Below are positions 28,531 through 36,622 of a stretch of DNA of 64,000 nt, in pieces. Below the pieces are notes generated by a model. The model was not told the DNA's origin and did not search any database. It worked only from the letters and a program-made list of their open reading frames with translations. A program made the translations under genes and the position numbers. The DNA comes from Lichenibacterium dinghuense. Its GTDB lineage: Bacteria; Pseudomonadota; Alphaproteobacteria; Rhizobiales; Beijerinckiaceae. The stretch spans positions 1,736,501 to 1,800,500 of the forward strand of contig NZ_JAJLMN010000001.1 in the NCBI RefSeq assembly GCF_021730615.1, given 5' to 3'. Numbering within the stretch: the stretch's first letter is position 1; each line of letters starts with the position of its first letter.

Positions 28531-29218
28531 GGATTTGCTCCGTCCTCACCCGGGTTGCAGCAGCATGCTATCAGCTGCTGCAGAGGGAGGGGCGGGCCAT
28601 CCATAAAAGGGGGTCTCGGGGCCGGAGCGAGACGAGCGTGAAGCGCTGGGCCGCTCTCGTGGCGGCTACGGCACCAAGGCCTGCATGATCTGCGACGGCC
28701 GCGGCCGGCCCGTGGCGTTCCGCCTCGTGCCCGGGCAGGCGCACGAGTTGCCGCAGGCCGGCCCCTTGCTGGCGGGTCTGCCGCGGGCGCCGCAATGGGT
28801 GGTGGCCGACAAAGGCTATGCGGCCCACAGCTTCCGCGACGCGATCTGGGACATGGGCTCCAGACCCGCCGTCCCGACCAAGAGCAACGAGGCGCCCGTC
28901 CGCTGTCCGGCCTGGATCTACAACAACCGTCACCAGATCGAGAACGCCTGGGCGCGCCTCAAGGAATGGCGGGCCGTCGCGGCCCGCTACGAAAAGACTG
29001 CCGCATCCTTCATGGGTGTGCTCTGCCTCGCCGCCGTCGTGCAATGGATCAAGCCCTAACAGGCCCTAGCGCATGGCGGACTTCAGGAGTGTCAGCTTCC
29101 TGGCAGTCCATTTGCACAATGGGACTCTTGCACCAAACGACGACATCCTGCGATAGGCATTATTGAAAACGATTATGTAATTTCGTGGAAAGGGTGCAAA
29201 TGCCTGCACTTCGCAGCA

Positions 29219-30565
29219 TCAACTCTTCAAACGTTCTCTCAGTACCTCCGAATGTCTCGACAGTTGCCCTCGGATAGACGTCTCGCCAACGCCTCCCATT
29301 TTCTTCCTCGCCAGCCTCGCATACCCGCTAATGAAACTGCGCGGGCCGAGATGGGAGTGACGCGCCAGAACCTCACGCTGGTGTAGTACCTTCCGCCCCT
29401 TGATCTCCCCGTGCTTGGCCAGCTTCAACCTCTGCTTGGCCACCCTGACGCCATTCCGCATGCGCCGGTAATACCGAGCCAGCGTTCCGCTCCGGATCAG
29501 CGCCCGGCGGCCATCGAAGGTGAAACCGAGATACTGGAGCGGTTTGACCCGACCTGTCACGGGGCAAGGCAAAAGCGCCGGACCCGGTTTCGAGAACAGC
29601 GCCTCCTCCCGCTTTTGTTCGTTCAGCCACAGGGTCCTCCCGTGCAGCTTCAGCGCCCGATTCACCTCGCCTTCGAGAGCGGCGATGTGCTCGGGCGCGC
29701 AGAGGATGAGGATGTCGTCAGAATAGCGTCTGTAACTGCCTCCGCATGCATCGACTGCTGCCTTCACGGCCGTATCGAATTCGAGCATCGAAATGTTTGC
29801 CGCCGTCGCCGAAAGTGGCGTGCCTTGAGGAATGCCGTGGTTCGCCCTATGGGTGGACAACAGCTTGGAAGGAGCCGCGCTATCGCTTCGGTGGCGGCGG
29901 TATTCGTCGATCGAGCATAGGGGGCGCGGCAGGTCGGCGTCCCTCTTCTTCGGCGAGAGGCCAAGCCGCTCAAGCAGATCAGCGCGATCCATCGTCGCGT
30001 ATCTGGTCAGCGCGCGAAAGACTTTGTAGTGGTCACTGGGCAGTTGCCCCCCGCCGAGCAGGGACGACCAGCAAGCCTTCAAGACCTCATGGCTGATATT
30101 ATCGAAAAAGCCCTTGATGTCGAGGCAGACCGCCGCGCAATCGCCCCGCGCTTGGATCTCGCGAAAAGCCTCCAGCGCGCGGTCGATATTCGACGAGCCT
30201 TTTCGATAACCGATGATGGAATCGCCAAGACCCCGGAGCGCCAACTCGACCTCATATAGTGAGCCCAGACGCTCAGCGTAATATGCGAAAATATATCCGT
30301 CGCGGTTTGACGGATAGGCCAGACCTCGCTCCTTGGTGCTCGCGACCGGCTTCTTCTTGCCAAAATCCCGACGGTAACGCCGCTCGCGTTTCGTGAACGA
30401 GATAAGCGGCAAGAAATCATGCTGGGCGATCGTCGCGGGATTTGACACCAAGCGAAGAGCGTCCGCCTTCGGAAGGCGGCGATCGACATGGACACGCCCC
30501 TTGGCGCTGTACCAGTCGGAGCGTCGAATGATATGGCGCTTTCTCGTTGAGATCAGCATTGGCAA
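29219..30565 (-). CDS. Reverse transcriptase, probably defence-associated (DRT/UG type)
   Basis: A 448-residue RNA-directed DNA polymerase. RT motifs: CLDIKGFFDNISHE (first catalytic Asp, residue 149), HGIPQGTPLSATAANI (243-258), RYSDDILIL (catalytic Asp pair 283-284), LWLNEQKRE and QYLGFTFDG (344-352). There is no maturase or HNH domain and no intron RNA structure, and the retron NAxxH and VTG-family motifs are absent, so it is neither a group II intron nor an obvious retron RT. The N-terminal SDWYSAKGRVHVDRR and the C-terminal YYRRMRNGVR segments resemble RTs of the unknown-group/Abi set, DRT2-like in my recollection, but the subtype is unproven. It lies in an IS-rich island, has lower GC than its neighbours, and is preceded by about 430 bp without a clear gene. 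ATG at 30565; the ATG two codons later is an alternative. Confidence 0.75.
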   Translation of the reverse strand: MPMLISTRKRHIIRRSDWYSAKGRVHVDRRLPKADALRLVSNPATIAQHDFLPLISFTKRERRYRRDFGKKKPVASTKERGLAYPSNRDGYIFAYYAERLGSLYEVELALRGLGDSIIGYRKGSSNIDRALEAFREIQARGDCAAVCLDIKGFFDNISHEVLKACWSSLLGGGQLPSDHYKVFRALTRYATMDRADLLERLGLSPKKRDADLPRPLCSIDEYRRHRSDSAAPSKLLSTHRANHGIPQGTPLSATAANISMLEFDTAVKAAVDACGGSYRRYSDDILILCAPEHIAALEGEVNRALKLHGRTLWLNEQKREEALFSKPGPALLPCPVTGRVKPLQYLGFTFDGRRALIRSGTLARYYRRMRNGVRVAKQRLKLAKHGEIKGRKVLHQREVLARHSHLGPRSFISGYARLARKKMGGVGETSIRGQLSRHSEVLRERLKS

Positions 30566-30994
30566 ACCCGGGGAAGCAGGGGTGTGCGTATACCCCTCCT
30601 TGCGGACGAGGGCCTCCCCGGTGTCTTTGACGCTCCGAAGAACGCCAACGGCTCAGCTCAAAACAGCGTGTCGCGAAACCGCCTATCGATCCTTGCCACA
30701 CATACTCACGGCCCCAACAGGCCGCGACGCAACAGCCAACGTGCGGTGTTATGCTGACCTCGCGGAGGAGGTCATCGTGAAAGTGCTCAGCAACATCGTC
30801 GCTCGGCTCGGCATGTGCGTCATCCGCGCATGCGTCGAAGCCGTCGCGAACTGGTCGCTTGACACCGTCAACACCATCCCCTGACGCAGATCGCCAGGGC
30901 TGGGCTTACATGGGAGGTGAGATGAAAGGTACAAGGGGTCTGCGGAAAAAAAGCGCATTCGGATGGGGGCGCCCAGCAATCGCGGCAATGCGGC
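30566..30994 (-). other. RT upstream region: candidate templating ncRNA
   Basis: There is no convincing protein gene here. On the RT strand it could encode a structured RNA: GACCTC(CTCCGC)GAGGTC near 30755-30772 and GGGGTatacgcacACCCC just before the RT gene can form hairpins. Defence RTs of the DRT2 and DRT9 kinds carry their template RNA directly upstream, so this is where to look. One minus-strand frame is stop-free from about 30911 through to 30417, and one plus-strand frame from 30393 to 30884. No start codon leads the minus frame. Confidence 0.35.
30777..30884 (+). CDS. Possible 35-residue peptide opposite the RT leader
   Basis: GTG at 30777 is preceded by GGAGGAGG seven bases upstream. 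The frame encodes a short, mildly hydrophobic peptide (KVLSNIVARLGMCVIRACV) and ends at 30884. It lies antisense to the presumed RT leader. The GGAGGAGG is also half of a hairpin, so the ribosome-binding site may be coincidental. Low confidence. Confidence 0.2.
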   Translation: MKVLSNIVARLGMCVIRACVEAVANWSLDTVNTIP

Positions 30995-31120
30995 TCAGAA
31001 CGGGAGTTCGTCGTCCTCGACCTTCACCTCTGCCCAAGTGGAAATCACCCGGGACGGCTCTGCACGTCCCTCTGAACGTCCGCAAGATGACGACCCCTGA
31101 ACGTCGGGACCCGGCGCAAA
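30995..31120 (-). pseudogene. Remnant C-terminus ending in an SSB-like acidic tail
   Basis: A minus-strand frame ending at 30995 reads STWAEVKVEDDELPF before its stop. An acidic tail ending in a hydrophobic pair (DDxLPF) is typical of single-stranded DNA-binding proteins, which use it to recruit partners. Upstream codons show no oligonucleotide-binding fold. It may be the cut-off end of an ssb-like gene of a former mobile element. Weak evidence. Confidence 0.2.
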
Positions 31121-31136
31121 CCGGCTTTCCCTCCCC

Positions 31137-32570
31137 TCACCCCATGGGCAGGATCTTCCCCGGGTTCATGATGTCGAGCGGGTCGATCGCCCGCTTCACG
31201 GCGGCCATCATCGCCAGCGCGGCGGGCGGGTGCTCGTCCTTGAGGTAGCCGGCCTTGCCCTGGCCCACCCCGTGCTCGCCCGTGCAGGTCCCCTCCATGC
31301 GGAGCGCGCGGCGCACCAGCCGGTCGAGGAAGGCCTCGACGCGGGCCGTCTCGCCGGCGTCGGTGTCGTCGAACAGGACGCCGAGGTGGAAGTTGCCGTC
31401 GCCCACGTGGCCGACGATGGGCGCCACGAGGCCGGAGTCCGCGATGTCGGCCTGCGTCTCGGTCACGCAGTCGGCGAGGCGCGAGATCGGCACGCACAGG
31501 TCGGTCGAGATGATCTGCGCGCCCGGCCGAAGCGTCAGGCTGGCCCAGTAGGCGTCGTGCCGCGCCTGCCACAGGCGCGAGCGGTCCTCGGGCTGCGTCG
31601 CCCAGTCGAAGGGGCCGCCGCCGAGCTCCCCGGCGATGGCGCCGAAGCTTTCCACCTGCTCGGCCACGGAGGCCGGCGAGCCGGTGAACTCCACGAACAG
31701 GGTCGGCACCTCGGGCAGGCCCAGGCGCGAATAGGTGTTGGAGGCGCGCACCTGCGCCTCGTCGAGCAGCTCGATCCGCGCCACCGGGATGCCGGACTGG
31801 ATGGTGAGGATCGTGGCGTCGCAGGCCGCCTTCACGCTCGGGAAGGGGCACACGCCCGCCGCCGTCGCCTCGGGCAGGCCGCTGAGCTTCAGCGTGATGC
31901 CGGTGATGACGCCGAGCGTGCCCTCCGAGCCCACCATCAGCCGCGTGAGGTCGTAGCCGGCCGAGGACTTCTTGGCGCGCCGCGCCGTCTGCATCACCTC
32001 GCCCTGCGGGGTGACGATCTCCAGGGCCAGCACGTTGTCCTTCATGGTGCCGTAGCGCACCGCGCCCGTGCCGGAGGCGCGCGTCGCCACCATGCCGCCG
32101 AGCGAGGCGTCCGCGCCGGGGTCGACGGGGAAGAACAGGCCGTGGTGGCGCAGGTGGGCGTTCAGCGCCTTGCGGGTGACGCCCGGCTCCACCACGCAGT
32201 CGAGGTCCTCGGCGTGGACGGCGAGCACGCGGTCCATGCGGGCGGTGTCGATCGAGATGCCGCCGAAGGGCGCGTTGACGTGGCCCTCCAGCGAGGTGCC
32301 GGTGCCGTAGGGGATCACCGGCACGCGGTGCCCGGCGCAGAGCCTCACGATCTCGGCCACCTCGGCGGTGGTGTTCGGGAAGACCACGCCGTCCGGCGCC
32401 TCCAACCGGATCTGCGTGCGGGTGTGGCCGTGCTGGTCGAGCACCGAGCGGTTGCGCGAGAAGCGGTCCCCGAAGCGCGCCGCCAGCGCCGCCAGCACCG
32501 CGTCGAGCGCGGCCGCGGGCGGGCGGCGGGCCGCGATGAGGGCGGCGCGCGCGTCGTCGTGGATCAGCAT
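31137..32570 (-). CDS. FAD-linked oxidase, D-lactate dehydrogenase type
   Basis: A 477-residue flavoprotein of the GlcD/DLD family. The FAD-binding (PP-loop) domain covers about 35-220, with VIPYGTGTSLEGHVN, DPGADASLGGMVATRASGTG and GSEGTLGVIT. The C-terminal substrate domain has VGHVGDGNFH and TGEHGVGQGK, the metal/substrate His motifs of D-lactate and 2-hydroxyacid dehydrogenases. Such enzymes oxidise D-lactate (or D-2-hydroxyacids) and pass electrons to cytochrome c or quinone. The lone gene lacks GlcE/GlcF partners, which favours D-lactate dehydrogenase over glycolate oxidase. ATG at 32570. It is the first core gene right of the island. Confidence 0.88.
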   Translation of the reverse strand: MLIHDDARAALIAARRPPAAALDAVLAALAARFGDRFSRNRSVLDQHGHTRTQIRLEAPDGVVFPNTTAEVAEIVRLCAGHRVPVIPYGTGTSLEGHVNAPFGGISIDTARMDRVLAVHAEDLDCVVEPGVTRKALNAHLRHHGLFFPVDPGADASLGGMVATRASGTGAVRYGTMKDNVLALEIVTPQGEVMQTARRAKKSSAGYDLTRLMVGSEGTLGVITGITLKLSGLPEATAAGVCPFPSVKAACDATILTIQSGIPVARIELLDEAQVRASNTYSRLGLPEVPTLFVEFTGSPASVAEQVESFGAIAGELGGGPFDWATQPEDRSRLWQARHDAYWASLTLRPGAQIISTDLCVPISRLADCVTETQADIADSGLVAPIVGHVGDGNFHLGVLFDDTDAGETARVEAFLDRLVRRALRMEGTCTGEHGVGQGKAGYLKDEHPPAALAMMAAVKRAIDPLDIMNPGKILPMG

Positions 32571-32601
32571 GCCCCGTCCCTCCCCCCGATGTTGTCCTCA
32601 C

Positions 32602-32726
32602 CCTCCCTCATCCTGAGCCGGGGCCGGAGGCCCCGTGTCGAAGGACGCAGCAGCGGCCCGGTCCCGCGCGGGGAGCGCCTGCGTCCTTCGACACGGCCCT
32701 CCGGGCCGGCTCAGGATGAAGGAGGG
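32602..32726. repeat. Palindromic dispersed repeat
   Basis: The arms CCTCCCTCATCCTGAGCCGG (from 32602) and the complementary CCGGCTCAGGATGAAGGAGG (to 32726) enclose GTGTCGAAGGACGCA and its inverse. This is the well-known alphaproteobacterial intergenic palindrome with CATCCTGAG ends, and differs from the repeat at 2323. It separates the oxidase from the methyltransferase gene. Confidence 0.75.
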
Positions 32727-32747
32727 TGCGAGCGGTCCATCAGCGCG

Positions 32748-33425
32748 TCAGCCCTCGCGCCGCAGCCGCACGAGGTTGAACAGGCCGAAGGGGCGGATGC
32801 GCCGCCGCTCGACGAGCCGCATCCCCGGCGTGTCCCGCACCCAGTCGCCCAGCACCGCGAAGGGGAACTGCGGGTGCCAGCCGAGCGAGGCCGAGCGCTT
32901 GCCCAGCCAGCCCTCGACGGCCGCCACCGGCCCCCGGTCGGCGCCGAAGTGGTTGACCAGCACGATCTCGCCGCCCGGCCGCACCACGCGGCGCACCTCG
33001 TCCATCATGCGGTGCGGCTCCGGCACCACGGTCAGCACGTAGGGCACCACCGCGGCGTCGAAGGCCCCGTCCGGGAAGGCGAGCCGCGTCGCGTCCATCA
33101 CCAGGAGGCCGTCCACGTTGGCGAGGTGCTCGCGCTTCACCCGCCGCTGCGCGCCGCGCAGCATCGGCTCCGACAGGTCGATGCCGGTGATCCGCGTGCG
33201 GCGCTCGAACATGGGCAGCTCCAGCCCCGTCCCCACCCCGACGTCGACCACGCGCCCGCCCGGCCCCGCGGCCCGGCTCGCCGCCTCGGCGGCCGCGAGC
33301 CGCCCCGCGCGCATCACCGCCGCGAAGGCGAGGTCGTAGACCGGCGCCCAGCGCCCGTAGGCCTCGACGACCTGCCCGGCCTCCGTGATGGCCGCCTTGT
33401 CCTTGGTCCGCTCGGCCACGCTCAC
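32748..33425 (-). CDS. Class I SAM-dependent methyltransferase
   Basis: A 225-residue methyltransferase. Motif I is [15 protein letters not shown] (about 58-72), motif [13 protein letters not shown], motif [20 protein letters not shown], and [16 protein letters not shown] follows. It resembles the phosphatidylethanolamine N-methyltransferase (PmtA) group of alphaproteobacteria, with [12 protein letters not shown] near the N-terminus; this points to phosphatidylcholine synthesis but is not certain. The GTG start at 33425 overlaps the mnmA stop (GTGA), so it is translationally coupled to mnmA. The two are unrelated in function as far as is known. Confidence 0.82.
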   Translation of the reverse strand: MSVAERTKDKAAITEAGQVVEAYGRWAPVYDLAFAAVMRAGRLAAAEAASRAAGPGGRVVDVGVGTGLELPMFERRTRITGIDLSEPMLRGAQRRVKREHLANVDGLLVMDATRLAFPDGAFDAAVVPYVLTVVPEPHRMMDEVRRVVRPGGEIVLVNHFGADRGPVAAVEGWLGKRSASLGWHPQFPFAVLGDWVRDTPGMRLVERRRIRPFGLFNLVRLRREG

Positions 33426-34642
33426 GCGGGAATCCTCTCGATCTCGGCATCGGCGGCCGACACGGTGGCCCGCACCACGCCGCCGCCGAGCACGCGCGCG
33501 TCGTCGGCCGTGCCGTCGTAGAACACGCAGGCCTGCCCCGGCGACACGCCGCCCTCGGGCTCCAGGAGCTCGACGCGCGCCCCGTCCGGGCTGCCGCGCA
33601 GCACGGCCGGTACGGGCGGGCGGGTCGAGCGCAGCCGCACCGCCACGCGGGCGCCCTCGGCGAAGGCGCCGTCGCCGATCCAGTTGACGTCGCGCAGGCT
33701 CACCGCGGCGGTGCCGAGCGCCGCGCGCGGCCCGACGACGACGCGCCCCCGCTCCGCGTCGAGCCGCAGCACGAACAGCGGCTCGCCGCCGCCGGCGGTG
33801 GATTCGGCGAGGCCGAGCCCGCGGCGCTGGCCCACCGTGTAGTTCATAATGCCGCCGTGCCGCCCGAGCACGCGCCCGCCGAGGTCGACGATGTCGCCCC
33901 CCTGCCCCGCCTCGGGCCGGAGCCTGGCGATGAGGTCGGTGTAGCGGCCCGTCGGCACGAAGCAGATGTCCTGGCTGTCGGCCTTGTCGGCCACCGCGAG
34001 GCCGAAGCGCCGCGCGAGCTCGCGCGTCTCGGCCTTGGTCATCCCGCCGAGCGGGAAGCGCAGACAGTCGAGCTGCGCCTGCGTCGTGGCGTAGAGGAAG
34101 TAGCTCTGGTCCCGCTCGCGCTCGCGCGCCCGGTGGAGCGCCCGGTGGCCGCCCGCCGCCGCGCGGGACTGCACGTAGTGGCCCGTCGCCATGGCGTCGG
34201 CGCCGAGGTCCAACGCCGTGTCGAGCAGGTCGGCGAACTTGACGTGCTGGTTGCAGCTCACGCAGGGGATCGGCGTCTCGCCCGCGAGGTAGCTGTCCGC
34301 GAAGGGCGCGATCACCCGCTCGCGGAAGCGGCTCTCGTAGTCGAGCACGTAATGCGGGATGCCGAGCCGCGCCGCCACGGCGCGGGCGTCGTGGATGTCC
34401 CGCCCCGCGCAGCAGCTCTTGGCGCGCGTGCCGGAGGCCTCGCCCCCGCCGTAGAGCTGCAGCGTGATGCCGACGACGTCGTAGCCCTGCTCGTGCAGCA
34501 GCGCCGCCACCACCGACGAATCCACGCCGCCCGACATGGCCACCACGACCCGCGTTTCGGCGGGCGGCTTCGCGATGTCGAGCGAGTTGGGGATAAGTGT
34601 GTGATCCATCGGCAACAGCGGCGCGGAACCCTCGGGGTGCAT
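33422..34642 (-). CDS. mnmA: tRNA 2-thiouridylase MnmA
   Basis: A 406-residue MnmA, which puts sulfur on U34 of tRNA-Lys, -Glu and -Gln using ATP. The PP-loop [16 protein letters not shown] is at about 33-48. The catalytic cysteines lie in [15 protein letters not shown] and GQACVFYDG; the tRNA-binding segment is [17 protein letters not shown]. Two starts are possible: 34642, with GGGAGGGG some 14 bases upstream, or the in-frame ATG at 34609. Length is slightly above the E. coli protein. The methyltransferase gene overlaps its end. Confidence 0.96.
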   Translation of the reverse strand: MHPEGSAPLLPMDHTLIPNSLDIAKPPAETRVVVAMSGGVDSSVVAALLHEQGYDVVGITLQLYGGGEASGTRAKSCCAGRDIHDARAVAARLGIPHYVLDYESRFRERVIAPFADSYLAGETPIPCVSCNQHVKFADLLDTALDLGADAMATGHYVQSRAAAGGHRALHRARERERDQSYFLYATTQAQLDCLRFPLGGMTKAETRELARRFGLAVADKADSQDICFVPTGRYTDLIARLRPEAGQGGDIVDLGGRVLGRHGGIMNYTVGQRRGLGLAESTAGGGEPLFVLRLDAERGRVVVGPRAALGTAAVSLRDVNWIGDGAFAEGARVAVRLRSTRPPVPAVLRGSPDGARVELLEPEGGVSPGQACVFYDGTADDARVLGGGVVRATVSAADAEIERIPA

Positions 34643-34910
34643 CCGGGCATCTAGCCCCTCCCGGACCCTTTATCCAGCCCCGCCGGACCTGAACGGGAGC
34701 CGGCCGAAACGGGGCGAAAATCCGGCATCCACCAGGGGCAAGCCTCGCGCAAGCCGGCCGTCCGGCAGGTCTGGCACACCGGGCCAAAGCGGCTCTTCAC
34801 CGCTTCGAAACCAAAAACCTATTGGAATGCAAGGCGTTGGAGTGACCAACTCTTAAGCCGCCGCACCTAGCGTCTGATCGTTCGCAAGAGTCGAGTTCGC
34901 GAGTGACACA

Positions 34911-35186
34911 ATGGTAGACATGCATCGCCCCCGGGCGAAATACGTGATCGGGCCGGACGGCAGCCCCCTCACGATCGCCGACCTCCCCCCGCCCTCCACG
35001 AAGCGCTGGGTGATCCGGCGCAAGGCCGAGGTGGTCGCGGCGGTGCGCGGCGGCCTGCTGTCGCTGGAGGAGGCCTGCTCGCGCTACACGCTCACCGTGG
35101 ACGAGTTCCTGTCCTGGCAGATGTCGATCGACCAGCACGGCCTGGCCGGCCTGCGCACCACCCGGATCCAGCACTACAGGCAGTGA
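34911..35186 (+). CDS. sciP: CtrA inhibitor SciP (DUF1153)
   Basis: A 91-residue protein with the conserved core VIGPDGSPLTIADLPPPS and KAEVVAAVRGGLLSLEEACS (helix-turn-helix, about 38-75), ending in HGLAGLRTTRIQHYR. SciP is a small DNA-binding protein that blocks CtrA activity during the early cell cycle of alphaproteobacteria. The ATG at 34911 directly follows GACACA. A GAGTC site for the CcrM methyltransferase (GANTC) lies at 34888-34892, 19 bases upstream, and TTAA occurs at 34853; both fit cell-cycle control but are short enough to arise by chance. Confidence 0.93.
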   Translation: MVDMHRPRAKYVIGPDGSPLTIADLPPPSTKRWVIRRKAEVVAAVRGGLLSLEEACSRYTLTVDEFLSWQMSIDQHGLAGLRTTRIQHYRQ

Positions 35187-35252
35187 TGCCCGGACGCGCG
35201 GACGAACCCGACGGGCGCATGCGGACCGCCCGGACGGCGCATCGGACGCGAA

Positions 35253-35276
35253 AAAGCCGCCCGTGAGGGCGGCTTT
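35253..35276. terminator. Bidirectional terminator between sciP and the 117-aa gene
   Basis: A perfect 10-bp stem, AAAGCCGCCC with GGGCGGCTTT around GTGA. It is followed by TTTTT on the minus strand and TTT on the plus strand, so it can stop both the plus-strand sciP and the minus-strand gene ending at 35309. Confidence 0.85.
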
Positions 35277-35308
35277 CGTCGTTCCGGCGTCCGCGTCGCG
35301 GGCGGGTG

Positions 35309-35662
35309 TCAGGCTTGGCGCTGCACCAGCTGCACGCGGGACGGGCCCATGGCGGCGGCGAGGCCGTCGGCCGCGGGAGCCTCGGTGGCGGCCGGGGCGG
35401 CGCCGAGATCGCTCCACTCCTTGCGGACGGCCGACACCTCGGATTCCTTCTTCTTCACGACCTGCGAGCGCAGGGCGTTCCAGTGCTGCTCCACCATGGT
35501 GGAGATGGCCTGGCTGAGGACGGCGTAGCCCGGATGGTCGCTGCCGGCGGTCCATTCCACCGTCACAGTGCCGGGGTCGGTCACGTCGGCGGGAAACAGC
35601 TTGAGGGACTCGAGCTCGTCCAGCCGGTCGGCCAGGGCGCGAAGGAGCGAGGCTTCACTCAT
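35309..35662 (-). CDS. Conserved-looking small protein of unknown function
   Basis: A 117-residue soluble protein. The N-terminus (ASLLRALADRLDELESLKL) is helical, followed by a short strand region (TVTVEWTAGSDHPGY) and a helix with many charged residues (HWNALRSQVVKKKESEV). The C-terminus is Ala/Pro-rich and probably disordered. No family recognised. ATG at 35662. The terminator at 35253 follows its stop. Confidence 0.65.
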   Translation of the reverse strand: MSEASLLRALADRLDELESLKLFPADVTDPGTVTVEWTAGSDHPGYAVLSQAISTMVEQHWNALRSQVVKKKESEVSAVRKEWSDLGAAPAATEAPAADGLAAAMGPSRVQLVQRQA

Positions 35663-36023
35663 CGGGACTCTCCGTCATCACTGGGGGCGGCGCGCGGGCC
35701 ATCCCGTTCCTGCTTGATCCGGGCGGCGGCGCGCCGCCCGGCGTCCCCTGGGGGCCACGGTCACGGAGTCTGACCGGGGGTGGTTGACGAAAGGTTACCG
35801 GGACGGCGCGAAAGCGGAGGACCGATTCGCCCCGACATTCGCCCCGCGGTCGCCCACGCGATGCGTGCCGCGCGGCGGGGCGCCGGCGGCCGGAAGGGTC
35901 GGGGTCGAGCCGTTTTCGAGAGGCCCAAGCCTTTCGCGGGATCCGGAGCCGCGCCCCGGAGGCCGGTGATGCGGGGCGGCGCCCCGCACTCCGCCGAAGG
36001 GCGAAGCCCCTCGGGGGACGGGT
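35663..36023. other. Gene-free interval
   Basis: A 361-base GC-rich stretch between two minus-strand genes. The only structure I see is a perfect hairpin, TGCGGGGC-GGC-GCCCCGCA at 35970-35988, which could end transcription of the gene stopping at 36024. A GGTTGACG...TTACC pattern near 35780 could be a promoter for the gene at 35662 only if read on the other strand, so I make nothing of it. Confidence 0.4.
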
Positions 36024-36551
36024 TCAGGCGGCCTGCGACTTCAGGAAGTTGCGGGTGTCGAAGGACGTGACGATCTTGTCGTAGAAGCATTCGAGCCAGT
36101 CGCGCGCCTCCTTGGCGTTGCGCTCGGCCGCCTCGGCGCGGCGCTCGGCCGCCTCGGCGCGCTGGCGCAGCTCTTCGAGCTTGTTCTCGCTGCCCGCGGC
36201 CCGCACCTCCCACTCGCGCGCCTGGGCGTAGGCGACCGCGATGTCCTTCTCGGCGCGGTCGGCGACGCCCTTGGCGTAGTCCTCGACCTGCTGGTAGCGC
36301 GACTGCATGAGGTCCATCGCCTTCGAGGCGCGGTTCAGCATGTCGAGCGCGGCGTCGAGGTCCGGCGGGGTGACGCGGCGGGGCTCGGCGCCCGGCGCGC
36401 GCACGCGCTCGGGGGCCGGCTGCGGCTGGGGGGCGGGCTGCGCCGCCGTCAGCCGAAAGATGTTGTCGAGGTCCTGTCCGACGCTGCGCTCGCCCCGGGC
36501 GGCGCCGTCCGACGAATCCTGGGTGCGGAGGAACGGGTGATGGGGCGACAT
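36024..36551 (-). CDS. Coiled-coil protein of unknown function
   Basis: A 175-residue protein. Residues 1-65 are polar, with a Pro/Gln/Ala run (AAQPAPQPQPAPERV); residues 70-160 are a long charged helix with tandem AEAAERRAEAAERNAKEA repeats, clearly coiled coil. The end (CFYDKIVTSF) is compact. ATG at 36551 with GAGG upstream; an in-frame ATG 20 codons earlier is possible. A DivIVA-like or scaffold role is imaginable, but nothing shows it. Confidence 0.7.
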   Translation of the reverse strand: MSPHHPFLRTQDSSDGAARGERSVGQDLDNIFRLTAAQPAPQPQPAPERVRAPGAEPRRVTPPDLDAALDMLNRASKAMDLMQSRYQQVEDYAKGVADRAEKDIAVAYAQAREWEVRAAGSENKLEELRQRAEAAERRAEAAERNAKEARDWLECFYDKIVTSFDTRNFLKSQAA

Positions 36552-36622
36552 GGGGGCCTCGCGGGTGTCCGAACAGCTCGTTAACTGACCTTCACTCTCC
36601 GCATCCATGGTTAACAAGCCGT

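Larger units (their letters stand above)
27256..28608 (-). mobile_element. IS110-family (IS1111-group) element nested in the IS427-group element
   Basis: A 1353-bp insertion between GCGGAAAA and GGGGGTCTCG of the host transposase gene. Subterminal inverted repeats ATGGCCCGCCCC (27259-27270) and its complement (28589-28600) are characteristic of the IS1111 group. The exact ends are ambiguous by a few A residues because AAAA occurs at both junctions. The long non-coding part is on the 3' side of the transposase (about 250 bp) and only about 78 bp are on the 5' side, which is again the IS1111 arrangement. Confidence 0.88.
26915..29059 (+). pseudogene. IS427-group transposase, split by an IS110-family insertion
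   Basis: The 5' part (26915-27255) encodes WALWAPLIEAVRPKGK, WRHDNGAKWRSVPPHLG and VFLDGTVIRAHHKAAGAE. The 3' part (28609-29059) encodes LGRSRGGYGTKACMICDG, WVVADKGYAAHSF and IENAWARLKEWRAVA, with the remaining acidic residues. Joining 27255 to 28609 gives exactly 264 codons in one frame with no stop. That shows a recent, clean insertion. As it stands, the transposase ends in an early stop at 27301 and should be inactive. Confidence 0.9.
26875..29066 (+). mobile_element. IS5-family (IS427-group) element, interrupted
   Basis: Terminal repeats GGGTCTGTTAGGGCTTG (from 26875) and its near-identical complement (29050-29066, one mismatch) are flanked by a TA direct repeat (26873-26874 and 29067-29068), as IS427-group elements prefer. 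The span is 2192 bp; subtracting the 1353-bp element nested inside leaves 839 bp, the normal size of the group. The nested insertion has disrupted its transposase. Confidence 0.9.

Noticed and set aside
29219-30565. Retron or group II intron interpretation of the RT
   Set aside because: Lacks retron NAxxH and VTG motifs and lacks maturase/HNH domains or a recognisable intron RNA; kept as a lone RT.
31230-33521. Long plus-strand frame opposite the oxidase and methyltransferase
   Set aside because: Crosses a palindromic repeat and two real genes; composition is a GC shadow.
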